In this document: piece after piece, positions 1-7,618 of the stretch | Layout: the number at the start of each line of letters is the position of its first letter | Position numbering within the stretch: position 1 is the stretch's first letter | Source: JBBIOI01 sp037443425 | GTDB lineage: Bacteria; Desulfobacterota; BSN033; UBA1163 | Assembly (NCBI GenBank): GCA_037443425.1 | Contig: JBBIOI010000044.1 | Location: 1-25,431, forward strand | Length of the DNA: 25,431 nucleotides | Direction: 5' to 3' | Notes under the pieces: model-generated | What the model saw: only the letters and a program-made list of their open reading frames with translations | Databases searched by the model: none | Told to the model about the DNA's origin: nothing | Made by a program: the position numbers and the translations under genes

Positions 1-29
1 ATGTTGATGATACTCATGTGGGATCGTAA

Positions 30-359
30 TATCATGGCCCTCTTATCAGAATTAAATCTCTTCCTTCCATTACCCTAGGTACTTTTCTTTGCAATTCACT
101 AGGTACTTTATTTTGCAATTTACAGTCCTTTTTCATTACTATGGTGAGGATCATAGGAGCTCTTCTAGGGCCAGCAATCATCGGAAGCAATGTCATAGAA
201 TACCTGAAAATCTTCAGCTTTCATCAGGTCCTTGTGGTCTATGCGAATACTACTTGAAGTTATTTTTTCTTGGTAAATGTAGCTTTTTCCGCAGGCATCA
301 AGTTAGTCAATGCCAATCTTTTAATGGGTCTCCCTCATAAAACTTTGTTCTTTTGGTGA
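30..359 (+). pseudogene. Possible remnant of an MFS-type transporter gene (degraded)
   Basis: One frame is open from 30 to 254, hits TGA at 255-257, then continues to TGA at 357-359. The conceptual product is hydrophobic. Around 147-194 it contains G-A-L-L-G-P-A-I-I-G, which resembles the motif C (GxxxGPxxGG) of transmembrane segment 5 in drug/H+ antiporter MFS proteins. It lacks a start, a ribosome binding site and a full-length fold. The stretch lies on the far side of the att-like sequence behind tmRNA, so it may be decayed cargo of an integrated element. The family assignment rests on one short motif and could be chance. The alternative ORF at 89-340 in another frame looks no better. Nothing else was recognised in 1-385. 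Confidence 0.25.
75..122 (+). repeat. 24-bp tandem duplication (two copies)
   Basis: Positions 75-98 and 99-122 are head-to-tail copies of a 24-bp unit beginning CTAGGTACTTT and ending TTGCAATTYA, matching at about 21 of 24 bases. The unit is a multiple of three. In the frame of the putative transporter remnant it encodes two near-identical octapeptides (LGTFLCNS and LGTLFCNL). It looks like a slipped-strand or short-segment duplication in non-functional DNA. Confidence 0.75.
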
Positions 360-385
360 CGGTCTGGTGACGGTAAAAAATCGTC

Positions 386-405
386 TAAGTTATTGAAATT
401 ATTGG
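386..405 (-). repeat. att-like core at the tmRNA 3' end (copy 1 of an inverted 20-bp pair)
   Basis: On the minus strand the sequence CCAATAATTTCAATAACTTA starts with the CCA tail of tmRNA (405-403) and runs 17 nt into the downstream flank. The identical 20 nt occurs on the plus strand at 24729-24748, starting with the CCA tail of tRNA-Arg next to an integrase remnant. tmRNA and tRNA 3' ends are the classic targets of tyrosine recombinases. I infer an attachment-site junction left by an integrated element. The boundary inside the RNA gene cannot be fixed because only CCA is shared. Confidence 0.6.
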
Positions 406-758
406 TGGAGGCGGCGGGAATCGAACCCGCGTCCGGAAATCTTCCGACAGAGCATCTACATACTTAGCCTGTGTTTTTCATTCGTCCTTCCAAACTCCCA
501 CAGGCAGGATTTCGGAAAGACTAGCTTATCAGGTTTCGCTCCTAACCTATAAGCATCAGTAAGGAGCTATCCTGTATATCTGACATCCCATTTCTGCCCT
601 ACAGGAGAAGGCAGAAGGGACGCTGGCTGCGATTATGCAGCCAGGGCATAATCGTAGTTGGCTGCGATTATGTTTAAACCCCATTTGTTTTACGAGCCAA
701 TGGGACCTCGGTATGCAGCCCTGCCGTCAACGATCCCCGTCGAACCCTTTTCGCCCCC
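403..758 (-). ncRNA. ssrA: Transfer-messenger RNA (tmRNA, ssrA)
   Basis: One-piece tmRNA of about 356 nt for trans-translation: it rescues stalled ribosomes and tags the nascent chain for proteolysis. The 5' end GGGGGCG (758-752) pairs with CGCCTCC before the ACCA tail (3' end at 403). The T-arm with GGTTCGATTCC lies near 414-428, and the conserved GGGTTCGACGGGGATC follows the 5' end. The tag frame runs from resume codon GCA (665-663) to TAA (635-633) and encodes AANYDYALAA. It is preceded by TAATC in place of the more usual TAGTC. The stop codon lies in the loop of an 8-bp hairpin (644-623, CTGGCTGC/GCAGCCAG), which matches helix H5. Its first 32 nt overlap the end of smpB, so it is probably cut from the smpB transcript by RNase P or driven by a promoter inside smpB. 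Confidence 0.97.
624..672 (-). repeat. 14-bp direct repeat flanking the tmRNA tag frame
   Basis: CATAATCGCAGCCA occurs exactly at 672-659 and again at 637-624 on the tmRNA strand, 35 nt apart. The first copy holds the bases before the resume codon plus GCA GCC. The second holds the tag stop codon and the 3' strand of helix H5. The GCAGCCA of either copy is complementary to the TGGCTGC at 643-637, so two alternative hairpins are possible. Confidence 0.85.
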
Positions 759-1188
759 TCTCTATTTCCTTCTCGATTGCCTTTCTCTTTAAGGCCTCTC
801 TTTTATCGTATTTCTTTTTCCCTTTAGCCAGTCCAAGCTCAACCTTTGCCTTACCATTTGAGAAATAGAGTCGAAGAGGTATAAGGGTGAAACCCTTTTC
901 CTGAACCTTCCCAATTAATCTCTTAATCTCCCTCTTATGGAGGAGAAGTTTCCTTGGTCTAAGTGGATCGTGATTAAAACGGTTTGCATGGCTATAAGGA
1001 CTTATATGAGCATCCACAAGAAAAATCTCTCCATCCTTTATTTTTGCGTAACTATCTCCCAGGTTTGCCTTCCCCTCCCTAAGGGATTTAACCTCGGTAC
1101 CCAAAAGGGAAATGCCTGCCTCATAAGTCTCTTCGATAAAGTAATTATGCCACGCCTTCTTATTCTGGCAAATCAGCTTCTCAGCCAT
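727..1188 (-). CDS. smpB: SsrA-binding protein SmpB
   Basis: 153 aa, the usual SmpB length. SmpB binds the tRNA-like domain of tmRNA and delivers it to stalled ribosomes. Family blocks visible are YFIEETYEAGISLLGTEVKSLR (about 16-37), the GKANLGDSYAKI stretch, RKLLLH near 79-84, and the basic tail with AKGKKKYDKRE (about 121-131) that enters the empty mRNA channel. The last 10 codons and the TGA lie inside the 5' end of tmRNA: GRKGFDGDR is encoded by the conserved tmRNA start. The start is the ATG at 1188; it fits the family N-terminus (KLICQNKKAWHNYF). There is no Shine-Dalgarno sequence, and a good -10 box ends only 7 nt upstream, so the message may be leaderless. Confidence 0.97.
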   Translation of the reverse strand: MAEKLICQNKKAWHNYFIEETYEAGISLLGTEVKSLREGKANLGDSYAKIKDGEIFLVDAHISPYSHANRFNHDPLRPRKLLLHKREIKRLIGKVQEKGFTLIPLRLYFSNGKAKVELGLAKGKKKYDKREALKRKAIEKEIERGRKGFDGDR

Positions 1189-1194
1189 ATAATA

Positions 1195-1223
1195 ATTTTA
1201 AAAAAAAATTTAAATTTAATCAA
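1195..1223 (-). promoter_or_regulatory. Predicted sigma-70 promoter of smpB-ssrA
   Basis: The -35 TTGATT is at 1223-1218, a 17-nt AT-only spacer follows, and the -10 TAAAAT is at 1200-1195. A start site about 7 nt downstream would fall on or next to the smpB ATG at 1188. The stretch is very AT-rich, so chance matches are possible. It would separate smpB-ssrA from the hem genes upstream. Confidence 0.45.
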
Positions 1224-1360
1224 ATAAAATGGCATTTATACATGAATCCAGATGTTTTAAATGATTTTGAATCCTCTGGATTTCTACTTTTGTAGGAATG
1301 ATATAATTAAAATTTCTGTTAATTGTAAATGGAGAAAATTTTTTCAAGATAAACGATTAT

Positions 1361-2785
1361 TTAATCGGATTTCTGAGTTTTTAAAAACTCAAAAACCTCT
1401 TCAGCAGTGATTTCTCCCTCATGCACAATATCACTAATACCAATCCCTTTATAGGCACAACCTGTAAGAAATAAACCTGGATGTAATCTAACCCTCTCCT
1501 CAATCTTATTAACCTTTTCTAAATGTCCGACAAGATATTGAGGCATTGATTTTTCCCATCTATAAATCCTGCTAAGAACTGGCTCGCCATTTACACCCAT
1601 TATCTCTCTCAATTCATCCCTGACCATCTTTAACATCTCTTCATTTCCAAGCTGAACGAGTTCCTCGTTGTTTGCCCCTCCTACAAAAGCCCGAAGTAAG
1701 ACATAATTCTGCGGAGCCCTATAATTAAATTTAACAGAACTCCATGTAGAAGCCATTATCTTTCTTCTTTCTTTCCGAGGGATAATGAATCCAAATCCAT
1801 CCAGGGGATGATTGATCTGTGAACGATGATAGGCAAGCGATACAGTAGCACTCGAAACATAAGGTATGCTAAGCAGAATCTCTGAGAGTTTATGATCCAT
1901 CTCTTCTACCATCCTTGCAGTGATAAAAGATGGGGTAGTAATGATAACTAAATCACCTTCAATCGAAGTTCCATCAGAGAGGGATACTTTATAGTAACCC
2001 TCCTTCATTCTGATTACCTTTTCAACCTTTCTTTTTAACAGTATCCTATCTTCACCAACCTTCTCTCTTAGCCGATCTATCCATTCCCCAAGGCCATCCT
2101 TAAGTGTTAAAAACATGGTCCTTTTTACCTTTGCCTTACTCTCCCACTTTTTTGCCATCTTCCTCCTTGCCAGCATCCCAAGTATTAAACTTCTATACTC
2201 CTGCTCTATCTGTATAAACCTTGGAAATGTACTTTTCAGTCCCATTGTCTCAGGTGTTCCAGCATGGATTCCAGCAACTAAAGGCTCTGCTATCTTTTCA
2301 AGTGCCTCATTTCCCAAACGACGTCTTACAAATTCCGCAAGGCTCTCTTCCTCATCCGTTTTTTTCTTAGGTATAAAAAGATCCATAGCCATTCTAATCT
2401 TTCCAGGCCACGAAATAAGGGAACTTTTGATAAACGGCATAAAACTTGTGGGGACCATAAGCATAAAACCTTCTGGAAGCTCATGAAGCCTTCCATTTGA
2501 AAATATAAATACCCTTCGATTCTCATTTGTATTCAATATCCTATCACCCAATCCAAGCCTTTCACATAGCCTAAGCGCCCAGGGCTTTTCGTAGAGAAAA
2601 CAATCAGGACCTCCTTCAATTATGAAACCATCAACCTTTTCCGTAATAATACACCCACCTAATCTTTCTTTCTCCTCCAGTAAATTAATCTTAAACTCTT
2701 TGCCAAGTTCTCTTATCTTCTCAATCAAGAAATACAAAGTAGAAAGCCCTGAGATTCCGCCTCCAATAATAACGATTCTTTTCAT
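1361..2785 (-). CDS. hemG: Protoporphyrinogen oxidase (HemG/HemY type, FAD-dependent)
   Basis: 474 aa, typical for the flavin protoporphyrinogen oxidase that converts protoporphyrinogen IX to protoporphyrin IX, the penultimate step of protoheme synthesis. The N-terminus has the Rossmann FAD motif IIGGGISGLS, then the ERLGG element around residue 43. The middle holds the substrate domain (PLVAGIHAG). The C-terminus has the second FAD contact LFLTGCAYKGIGISD, as in HemY/PPOX and related amine oxidases. The start is ambiguous: a TTG at 2791 has GAGG 5 nt upstream, while the ATG at 2785 gives the usual MKRIVIIGGG start and is preferred here. It is the last gene of hemE-hemH-hemG, 22-28 nt behind hemH. 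The family naming (hemG versus hemY) differs between organisms; this is not the E. coli flavodoxin-like HemG. Confidence 0.93.
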   Translation of the reverse strand: MKRIVIIGGGISGLSTLYFLIEKIRELGKEFKINLLEEKERLGGCIITEKVDGFIIEGGPDCFLYEKPWALRLCERLGLGDRILNTNENRRVFIFSNGRLHELPEGFMLMVPTSFMPFIKSSLISWPGKIRMAMDLFIPKKKTDEEESLAEFVRRRLGNEALEKIAEPLVAGIHAGTPETMGLKSTFPRFIQIEQEYRSLILGMLARRKMAKKWESKAKVKRTMFLTLKDGLGEWIDRLREKVGEDRILLKRKVEKVIRMKEGYYKVSLSDGTSIEGDLVIITTPSFITARMVEEMDHKLSEILLSIPYVSSATVSLAYHRSQINHPLDGFGFIIPRKERRKIMASTWSSVKFNYRAPQNYVLLRAFVGGANNEELVQLGNEEMLKMVRDELREIMGVNGEPVLSRIYRWEKSMPQYLVGHLEKVNKIEERVRLHPGLFLTGCAYKGIGISDIVHEGEITAEEVFEFLKTQKSD

Positions 2786-2813
2786 AATCAAATATACCTC
2801 TTATACCTCTCCT

Positions 2814-3749
2814 TTAAACCCTTTTTCTTGAATTATGGTCCTCGCTTAGATATTTTTCCACAATATCGCAAAGTGCATCTATAAATTTATCAGAAGAGTT
2901 AAGCGAAGGTGATCGCCTTAATACCATCCCCAGCGATTCTGCTTTATTTTTATAAAGGATATCTATATCATAAAGTATTTCTATGTGATCTGTTATAAAA
3001 CCTATTGGAACAATAAGGACTCTTTTAATATCCATTTTTGATAATATTTCAAGAACTGATTCAACATCAGGCCCAAGCCACTGCTCTTGTTCACCAGCAC
3101 GACTTTGAAATGCAACGCTCCATGGATAACCATCTATCTCGTCTGACACAGCGTGAATCATCTCTTTCAAATCTCGAAGATAAGGATCCTTTTCCAGTCC
3201 AGATTTTGGTAAACTATGGGCTGAAAATAAGATATAAATCTTTTCTCTCTCTTCTTCAGAAAAATTTGCAAGACCTTCTGAAATCTTCTCTCTGATTGCC
3301 TCGAGAAATTTAGGATTTTTATGCCATCCTTCAAGAAATGAGATTTTTAAATCCTTTCCCAAATAATCAACAACCCGATTTAACTCTTTTTTATAAGCCT
3401 CGGTACTAAAACGTGATCTAAGGGGTGTCATAGGAATTGCAACAACTTCTGTTACACCCTCTTCAAGCATCTTCTCGAGGCTCTCCTCAATTAAAGGGTG
3501 CCCATATAACATTCCGATATAACATTTTAAAAGATAACCCTTCTGGTTCAGTTTCTTTTCCAATGCTTCTGCCTGAGCCTTTGTAATCCCAGTAAGAGGG
3601 CTTGAACCTCCAATTAAACGATAACGATTCTTCACCCTCTCAACCTGCTCCGAAGAAGGTTTTCTACCTTTCATTAGACGAGTTAAAAAGTCTTCCACAT
3701 CATCGATGGAAGAAGGTCCACCGAAGGCTAACAAAATTATGGCTTTCAT
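2814..3749 (-). CDS. hemH: Ferrochelatase HemH
   Basis: 311 aa, within the normal range. It inserts Fe2+ into protoporphyrin IX to give protoheme. The N-terminus reads MKAIILLAFGGPSS as in the family. The FSAHSLP motif contains the catalytic histidine (about H178), followed by a QSRAGEQEQWLGP block equivalent to the conserved FQSR.G...WL.P. The second active-site block GFITDHIEILYDID carries the conserved glutamate (about E257). It sits 12 nt behind hemE and 22-28 nt ahead of hemG, consistent with co-translation in one heme operon. Some deltaproteobacterial HemH proteins act on coproporphyrin; the sequence alone cannot exclude this, but the neighbouring protoporphyrinogen oxidase fits the protoporphyrin route. 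Confidence 0.95.
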   Translation of the reverse strand: MKAIILLAFGGPSSIDDVEDFLTRLMKGRKPSSEQVERVKNRYRLIGGSSPLTGITKAQAEALEKKLNQKGYLLKCYIGMLYGHPLIEESLEKMLEEGVTEVVAIPMTPLRSRFSTEAYKKELNRVVDYLGKDLKISFLEGWHKNPKFLEAIREKISEGLANFSEEEREKIYILFSAHSLPKSGLEKDPYLRDLKEMIHAVSDEIDGYPWSVAFQSRAGEQEQWLGPDVESVLEILSKMDIKRVLIVPIGFITDHIEILYDIDILYKNKAESLGMVLRRSPSLNSSDKFIDALCDIVEKYLSEDHNSRKRV

Positions 3750-3761
3750 TTGTTTCTATTA

Positions 3762-4814
3762 TTATCCATTCTTGATAGATTTTATACTGTAGTTGTGAAC
3801 CAATTCTATTAAATACTTAACATTATCGAAAGGGGTATTTGGAAGGACGCCATGGCCAAGATTGAATATATGCCCTGGTCTTCCCCTTACATTATCAATA
3901 ATTCTCTTTGTCTCCTTTTCGATCAATTCAATGGGTCCAAGAAGCACAACCGGATCAAGATTTCCCTGAATAGCAACCTCATAACCAAGGTCTTCCCAGG
4001 CTTTGGCCAAATCTATTCTCCAGTCTATCCCTATCACATCACCTCCTGCGGTCTTCATTAAATTTAAAAGAGTCGATGAAGATGTTGCAAAATGAATGAT
4101 CGGAACATCTCTATTTACACCATCTATTAACTTCTTAGAATAAGGAAGAACATACTGTTCATAATCTGATGGACTTAAGCATCCAACCCATGAATCAAAA
4201 ATCTGAACTGCCTGAACACCTGATTCAATCTGCACATTGATAAACCTAATAAGAATTTCTGAAAGTTTTGACATCAGCACATCCCAGCAGGCATAATCCC
4301 TGTACATCAATCCTTTTGTAAAAACATAATTTTTTGAATGTCCGCCTTCAACCAGATAACTTGCTAATGTAAAAGGCGCACCTGAAAATCCAATCAATGG
4401 AATCCGGCCATTTAGTTCTCTTCTTACAATCTTAATAGCCTTTAGTAAAAAATAAAGTTCTTCTTCTGGATTGTATAATCTCAACTTTTCAACCTGTTTC
4501 ATCTCCCTTATTGGCTTAAGGATTTTAGGCCCATCCTCTTTTGAATATTCCAACTCAATCCCCATTGGTTCAAGTGGGATGAGAAGATCTGAAAAGATTA
4601 TGGCAGCATCCACATCGAGTTTTTTTACAGGGAGAAGTGTAACCTCTGCTGAAAGTTCTGGATTCTTACACATTTCCATAAAAGAGAATTTCTTTCTAAG
4701 CTCACGATACTCTTTTAAATAACGACCTGCCTGACGCATAAGCCAAATAGGGGTATATTCTGTTCTTCTTCTGTAACAGGCTTCGATGAATGGATAACTT
4801 TGTTTTGGAATCAT
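3762..4814 (-). CDS. hemE: Uroporphyrinogen decarboxylase HemE
   Basis: 350 aa, the usual length. It removes the four acetate carboxyls of uroporphyrinogen III to give coproporphyrinogen III. Signature 1 PIWLMRQAGRYLKEYRELR (about 22-40) supplies two substrate-binding arginines. The conserved aspartate lies in AIIFSDLL (about D76). Further family blocks are GFSGAPFTLASYLVEGG, the QIFDSWVG motif and the C-terminal signature GHIFNLGHGVLPNTP. It starts 4 nt after the pepA stop and is followed by hemH. No coproporphyrinogen oxidase (hemF or hemN) lies in the window, so that step must be encoded elsewhere. Confidence 0.96.
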   Translation of the reverse strand: MIPKQSYPFIEACYRRRTEYTPIWLMRQAGRYLKEYRELRKKFSFMEMCKNPELSAEVTLLPVKKLDVDAAIIFSDLLIPLEPMGIELEYSKEDGPKILKPIREMKQVEKLRLYNPEEELYFLLKAIKIVRRELNGRIPLIGFSGAPFTLASYLVEGGHSKNYVFTKGLMYRDYACWDVLMSKLSEILIRFINVQIESGVQAVQIFDSWVGCLSPSDYEQYVLPYSKKLIDGVNRDVPIIHFATSSSTLLNLMKTAGGDVIGIDWRIDLAKAWEDLGYEVAIQGNLDPVVLLGPIELIEKETKRIIDNVRGRPGHIFNLGHGVLPNTPFDNVKYLIELVHNYSIKSIKNG

Positions 4815-4818
4815 AATC

Positions 4819-6309
4819 TTATTTATTCCATTCCCTTAAAATTTGCATTAATAATCTTATTCCAAATCCGGTCCCACCTTTTGGTATGTAAGGCCTTTCT
4901 TTCTCGATTAATGCTGGACCTGCAATATCGAGGTGAATCCATGGAATTTTATCTACAAATTTGCTCAAAAATATAGCACCTATTATAGCACCAGCAGCCC
5001 TTGTTCCAACATTTTTGAAGTCGGCAACGTCACTCTTTATATATTCAAAATAATCATCCCATAAAGGTAATCTCCAAACCTTCTCCCCGGTCTTTTGAGA
5101 TGCCTCTTCAACCCTCTTTAATAATCCCTCATCGTTACCAAATAGGCCTGCTACATAATCACCAAGGGCAATAATACAAGCACCAGTAAGTGTAGCAAGA
5201 TCTATTATAGCCTTTGGTTTATATTTCAGGCTAAAGCTTAAAGCATCTGAAAGGATTAGTCTTCCCTCAGCATCTGTACTTATTACTTCTACGGTTTGGC
5301 CTGAGAGAGTCTTTAAGATATCCCCTGGTTTATAAGCCTTTCCACTTGGGAGATTCTCCGTAGCAGGTATTATACCAACTAAGTTTAAAGGTATTCCTAA
5401 CTGAGCTGAGATTTTCATTGTTGCAAGAACCGCAGCAGCTCCAGACATATCGCTTTTCATAGTTTCCATTTTTTCTGATGGTTTAATTGAGATACCGCCA
5501 CTGTCAAATGTGATCCCTTTTCCTATCAATGCGATTGTATCAAATCCTTTATCTTTATTATATTCAAGGACTATAAATTTTGCCGGCTCTTGACTTCCTT
5601 TGGCTACGGCTACAAATGCACCCATCCCCATAGCCTCAGCCTCATTCAATTCAAATACCTGCACTTCCATATTGTAATCTTTCGCTATTTCTTTTGCCTT
5701 TTCAGCAAGGTATGTTGGTGTAACTTTATTGCTTGGGGCATTAACCATATCCCTTGCCATACAAACACCTTCAGAAATTATCTTGGCTGTATATACAGCC
5801 TCTTTTATAGACGTAATTAACTCATCTTTTTCTAAAAGAATAGTCACTTCATTTATATCTTTAATCTTATCTTTTTCAGTAGTCTTAAATTCTCTAAATT
5901 CATAAAGCCCGAGAATTACCCCTGTAACAAAGGCCTCGGATAGTTCGGTAATAGCATAATCACCGAATCTCTCAATCTGAAATACAAAACTCTTTAGGCC
6001 AAGCTCTCTTATAAATTGAGCAGCCTTTGAGGATGCACCCCTCCATTTGTCTAAATCAAATTCTCCCCTTTTCCCTAAACCTGAAAGCAAAATCCTTTTG
6101 GCTGGAATTTGACCATTGGTATAGATAAGTCTATTCTGAAATAGTTCCCCCTTAAAATCACCCTGGGATATCAACTTAGAGATATCTCCTGACAAAGAAT
6201 CATCAATACTTTTCATAACACCCTCTAAAATTCCTTCTTCAAACCCAAAAAGCAGAAGCAGTTCACATGGATATCTCTGAGCCACTCCCTTCTCAATCTT
6301 AACCTCCAT
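4819..6309 (-). CDS. pepA: Leucyl aminopeptidase (M17 family, PepA)
   Basis: 496 aa, the full length of M17 cytosol aminopeptidases, which release N-terminal residues using two metal ions and usually form hexamers. The N-terminal macro-like domain covers about 1-165 and the catalytic domain about 180-490. Metal and catalytic residues are visible: K264 and D269 in GKGITFDSGG, K276, D287 in KSDMSG, and D346, E348 and R350 in the signature STDAEGRLILSDAL. The gene lies 22 nt behind the nuclease gene and 4 nt ahead of hemE, so it is probably read from the promoter at 7564-7592. The upstream GGAGG is well placed for the ATG at 6309. No link to heme synthesis is known; the pairing looks like an operon of convenience. 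Confidence 0.95.
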   Translation of the reverse strand: MEVKIEKGVAQRYPCELLLLFGFEEGILEGVMKSIDDSLSGDISKLISQGDFKGELFQNRLIYTNGQIPAKRILLSGLGKRGEFDLDKWRGASSKAAQFIRELGLKSFVFQIERFGDYAITELSEAFVTGVILGLYEFREFKTTEKDKIKDINEVTILLEKDELITSIKEAVYTAKIISEGVCMARDMVNAPSNKVTPTYLAEKAKEIAKDYNMEVQVFELNEAEAMGMGAFVAVAKGSQEPAKFIVLEYNKDKGFDTIALIGKGITFDSGGISIKPSEKMETMKSDMSGAAAVLATMKISAQLGIPLNLVGIIPATENLPSGKAYKPGDILKTLSGQTVEVISTDAEGRLILSDALSFSLKYKPKAIIDLATLTGACIIALGDYVAGLFGNDEGLLKRVEEASQKTGEKVWRLPLWDDYFEYIKSDVADFKNVGTRAAGAIIGAIFLSKFVDKIPWIHLDIAGPALIEKERPYIPKGGTGFGIRLLMQILREWNK

Positions 6310-6331
6310 AGTTTTTCCTCCTTAAGATTAA

Positions 6332-7537
6332 TTACTCCCTTTCCTTCAATTTTGAAAGATTGATCGAACGACTTTCTTCCTTAATAGAAAATTCTTTTAT
6401 CTTTTTAACTAAAGATGGGGGCCATGCCCCTCGCTCAATTACCCTTGCAAGCATCCATGGATTTAAATCGGAGACCTCCATCCATTTGCCAGCATTTTTT
6501 ATAATTTCATCAAGTAGCTTACGATTTGGATCTCCTTTTAAAGGATAACGTTCCTTCGTCTCTATCTTAATCCTTGCAACATAATCTCTTCCAAATATGG
6601 CATCGACATTCTCCCTTTTTGCATAGGCAAATAATGCCTCCTCAATCTTACCAATCTCCATATCTATCTCTTCATTAAAGATCCTTTTCTTCTCTTTTAA
6701 CTCAACATATTTATTTACCAGGGCTACACCTTCCTCATTTATATACTCATTTAAGGGAAGATTTGCTGAGATAATAAGATGCTTTCTTTTTGGACAGAAT
6801 GCCTGATAGTCACACCAATCACAAAGAGGACCCTCTTTCGGCATAAACTCTCGATCCATTTCAATCCTTTGGATTAACTCAATAGTCTCTCTCTTAAGAT
6901 CCAAAAGCCTCTTTTGTGTCATTGAGGATTGAATCTCCATATCGAAGGCGAGGTAATGCCAGATTAGCCTAATCTCTTTAATCCCTTTCCATTTTCCTTC
7001 AACCCCCATTTGATAAAAACCAAGCTGGCGATCGGAATTGATTTCTTCTTCAGTAGGGAGTCTACTCGATGTTTTATAATCATGGATCTCGAGGATAGAA
7101 TCATTAACAAGTGTCAATCTATCTATTACACCCCTAATCCAGTATCCCTTCTCTTCTTCGAGAGGAAAAAAGATATTCTCCTCAAGTCCAATGGTCTTAC
7201 CCTGATCAAATGGATAATAACGCTTATAATAATCAGCAATGCATCTTTCTCCTAAGCGTCTGTAATCATCTGCTGTATAATCCTTTCTGATAATCTGGAC
7301 CATATCATTCCAATTCCTTTCCCAACTCTGATGATAAAATTCTAAAATCTCCTCAAGTGAATTAAGCTTTGTAACTTTCAAATCTCTATAGAGTTTTTCC
7401 AGTGCATCATGAACCCTTGAACCCATGAATGCTTCAATCCCCTCGGTCTCGGTCTTTATTTTATCAATGTATGCTAATTTATATTGATGGGGACAAGTTT
7501 CATAAGTCGAAAGTTGGGAATGTGAATAAGTTGGCAT
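6332..7537 (-). CDS. PD-(D/E)XK family nuclease with Fe-S cluster motif (RecB/Cas4-like)
   Basis: 401 aa. The N-terminus MPTYSHSQLSTYETCPHQYKL is the classic start of the PDDEXK_1/RecB-nuclease superfamily. The active site is visible: H43 in GSRVHDAL, D139 in GVIDRL, and D153 and K155 in EIHDYKTS. Four cysteines in the arrangement of AddB/Cas4 Fe-S nucleases are present: C15, then C239, C242 and C248 (CDWCDYQAFC). About 140 further residues follow the last cysteine without a recognised domain. There is no helicase, and no cas1 or cas2 nearby, so it is a stand-alone nuclease, probably for DNA end processing. It is the first gene of the promoter-led block and has GGAGG 6 nt before the ATG. The exact role is unknown. 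Confidence 0.85.
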   Translation of the reverse strand: MPTYSHSQLSTYETCPHQYKLAYIDKIKTETEGIEAFMGSRVHDALEKLYRDLKVTKLNSLEEILEFYHQSWERNWNDMVQIIRKDYTADDYRRLGERCIADYYKRYYPFDQGKTIGLEENIFFPLEEEKGYWIRGVIDRLTLVNDSILEIHDYKTSSRLPTEEEINSDRQLGFYQMGVEGKWKGIKEIRLIWHYLAFDMEIQSSMTQKRLLDLKRETIELIQRIEMDREFMPKEGPLCDWCDYQAFCPKRKHLIISANLPLNEYINEEGVALVNKYVELKEKKRIFNEEIDMEIGKIEEALFAYAKRENVDAIFGRDYVARIKIETKERYPLKGDPNRKLLDEIIKNAGKWMEVSDLNPWMLARVIERGAWPPSLVKKIKEFSIKEESRSINLSKLKERE

Positions 7538-7563
7538 TAAAATCCTCCTTTTTTACTCAAATA

Positions 7564-7592
7564 TTCTTAACAAGAAAACTTCTTTATGTCAA
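7564..7592 (-). promoter_or_regulatory. Predicted sigma-70 promoter of the nuclease-pepA-hemEHG operon
   Basis: A consensus -35 TTGACA at 7592-7587 is followed by a 17-nt spacer and a -10 TAAGAA at 7569-7564, in the 81-nt gap after the histidine kinase gene. A strong ribosome binding site (AAGGAGG) then leads to the ATG at 7537. This is the clearest promoter on the minus strand of the window and implies that the five genes below it can be read independently of the kinase. Confidence 0.65.
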
Positions 7593-7618
7593 AAATCTGT
7601 ATCAGTATGTTTGTGGAT

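Noticed and set aside
89..340. 83-aa ORF in the left end
   Set aside because: No start signal, no family features; another frame of the same DNA has a better though weak transporter-like motif.
635..868. 77-aa plus-strand ORF over tmRNA and smpB
   Set aside because: Antisense to the tmRNA 5' half and the smpB 3' end, both firmly identified.
1244..1279. ATCCAGA/TCTGGAT dyad between hemG and smpB as a terminator
   Set aside because: A 7-bp stem with a 22-nt loop and no U-run after it; too weak to call.
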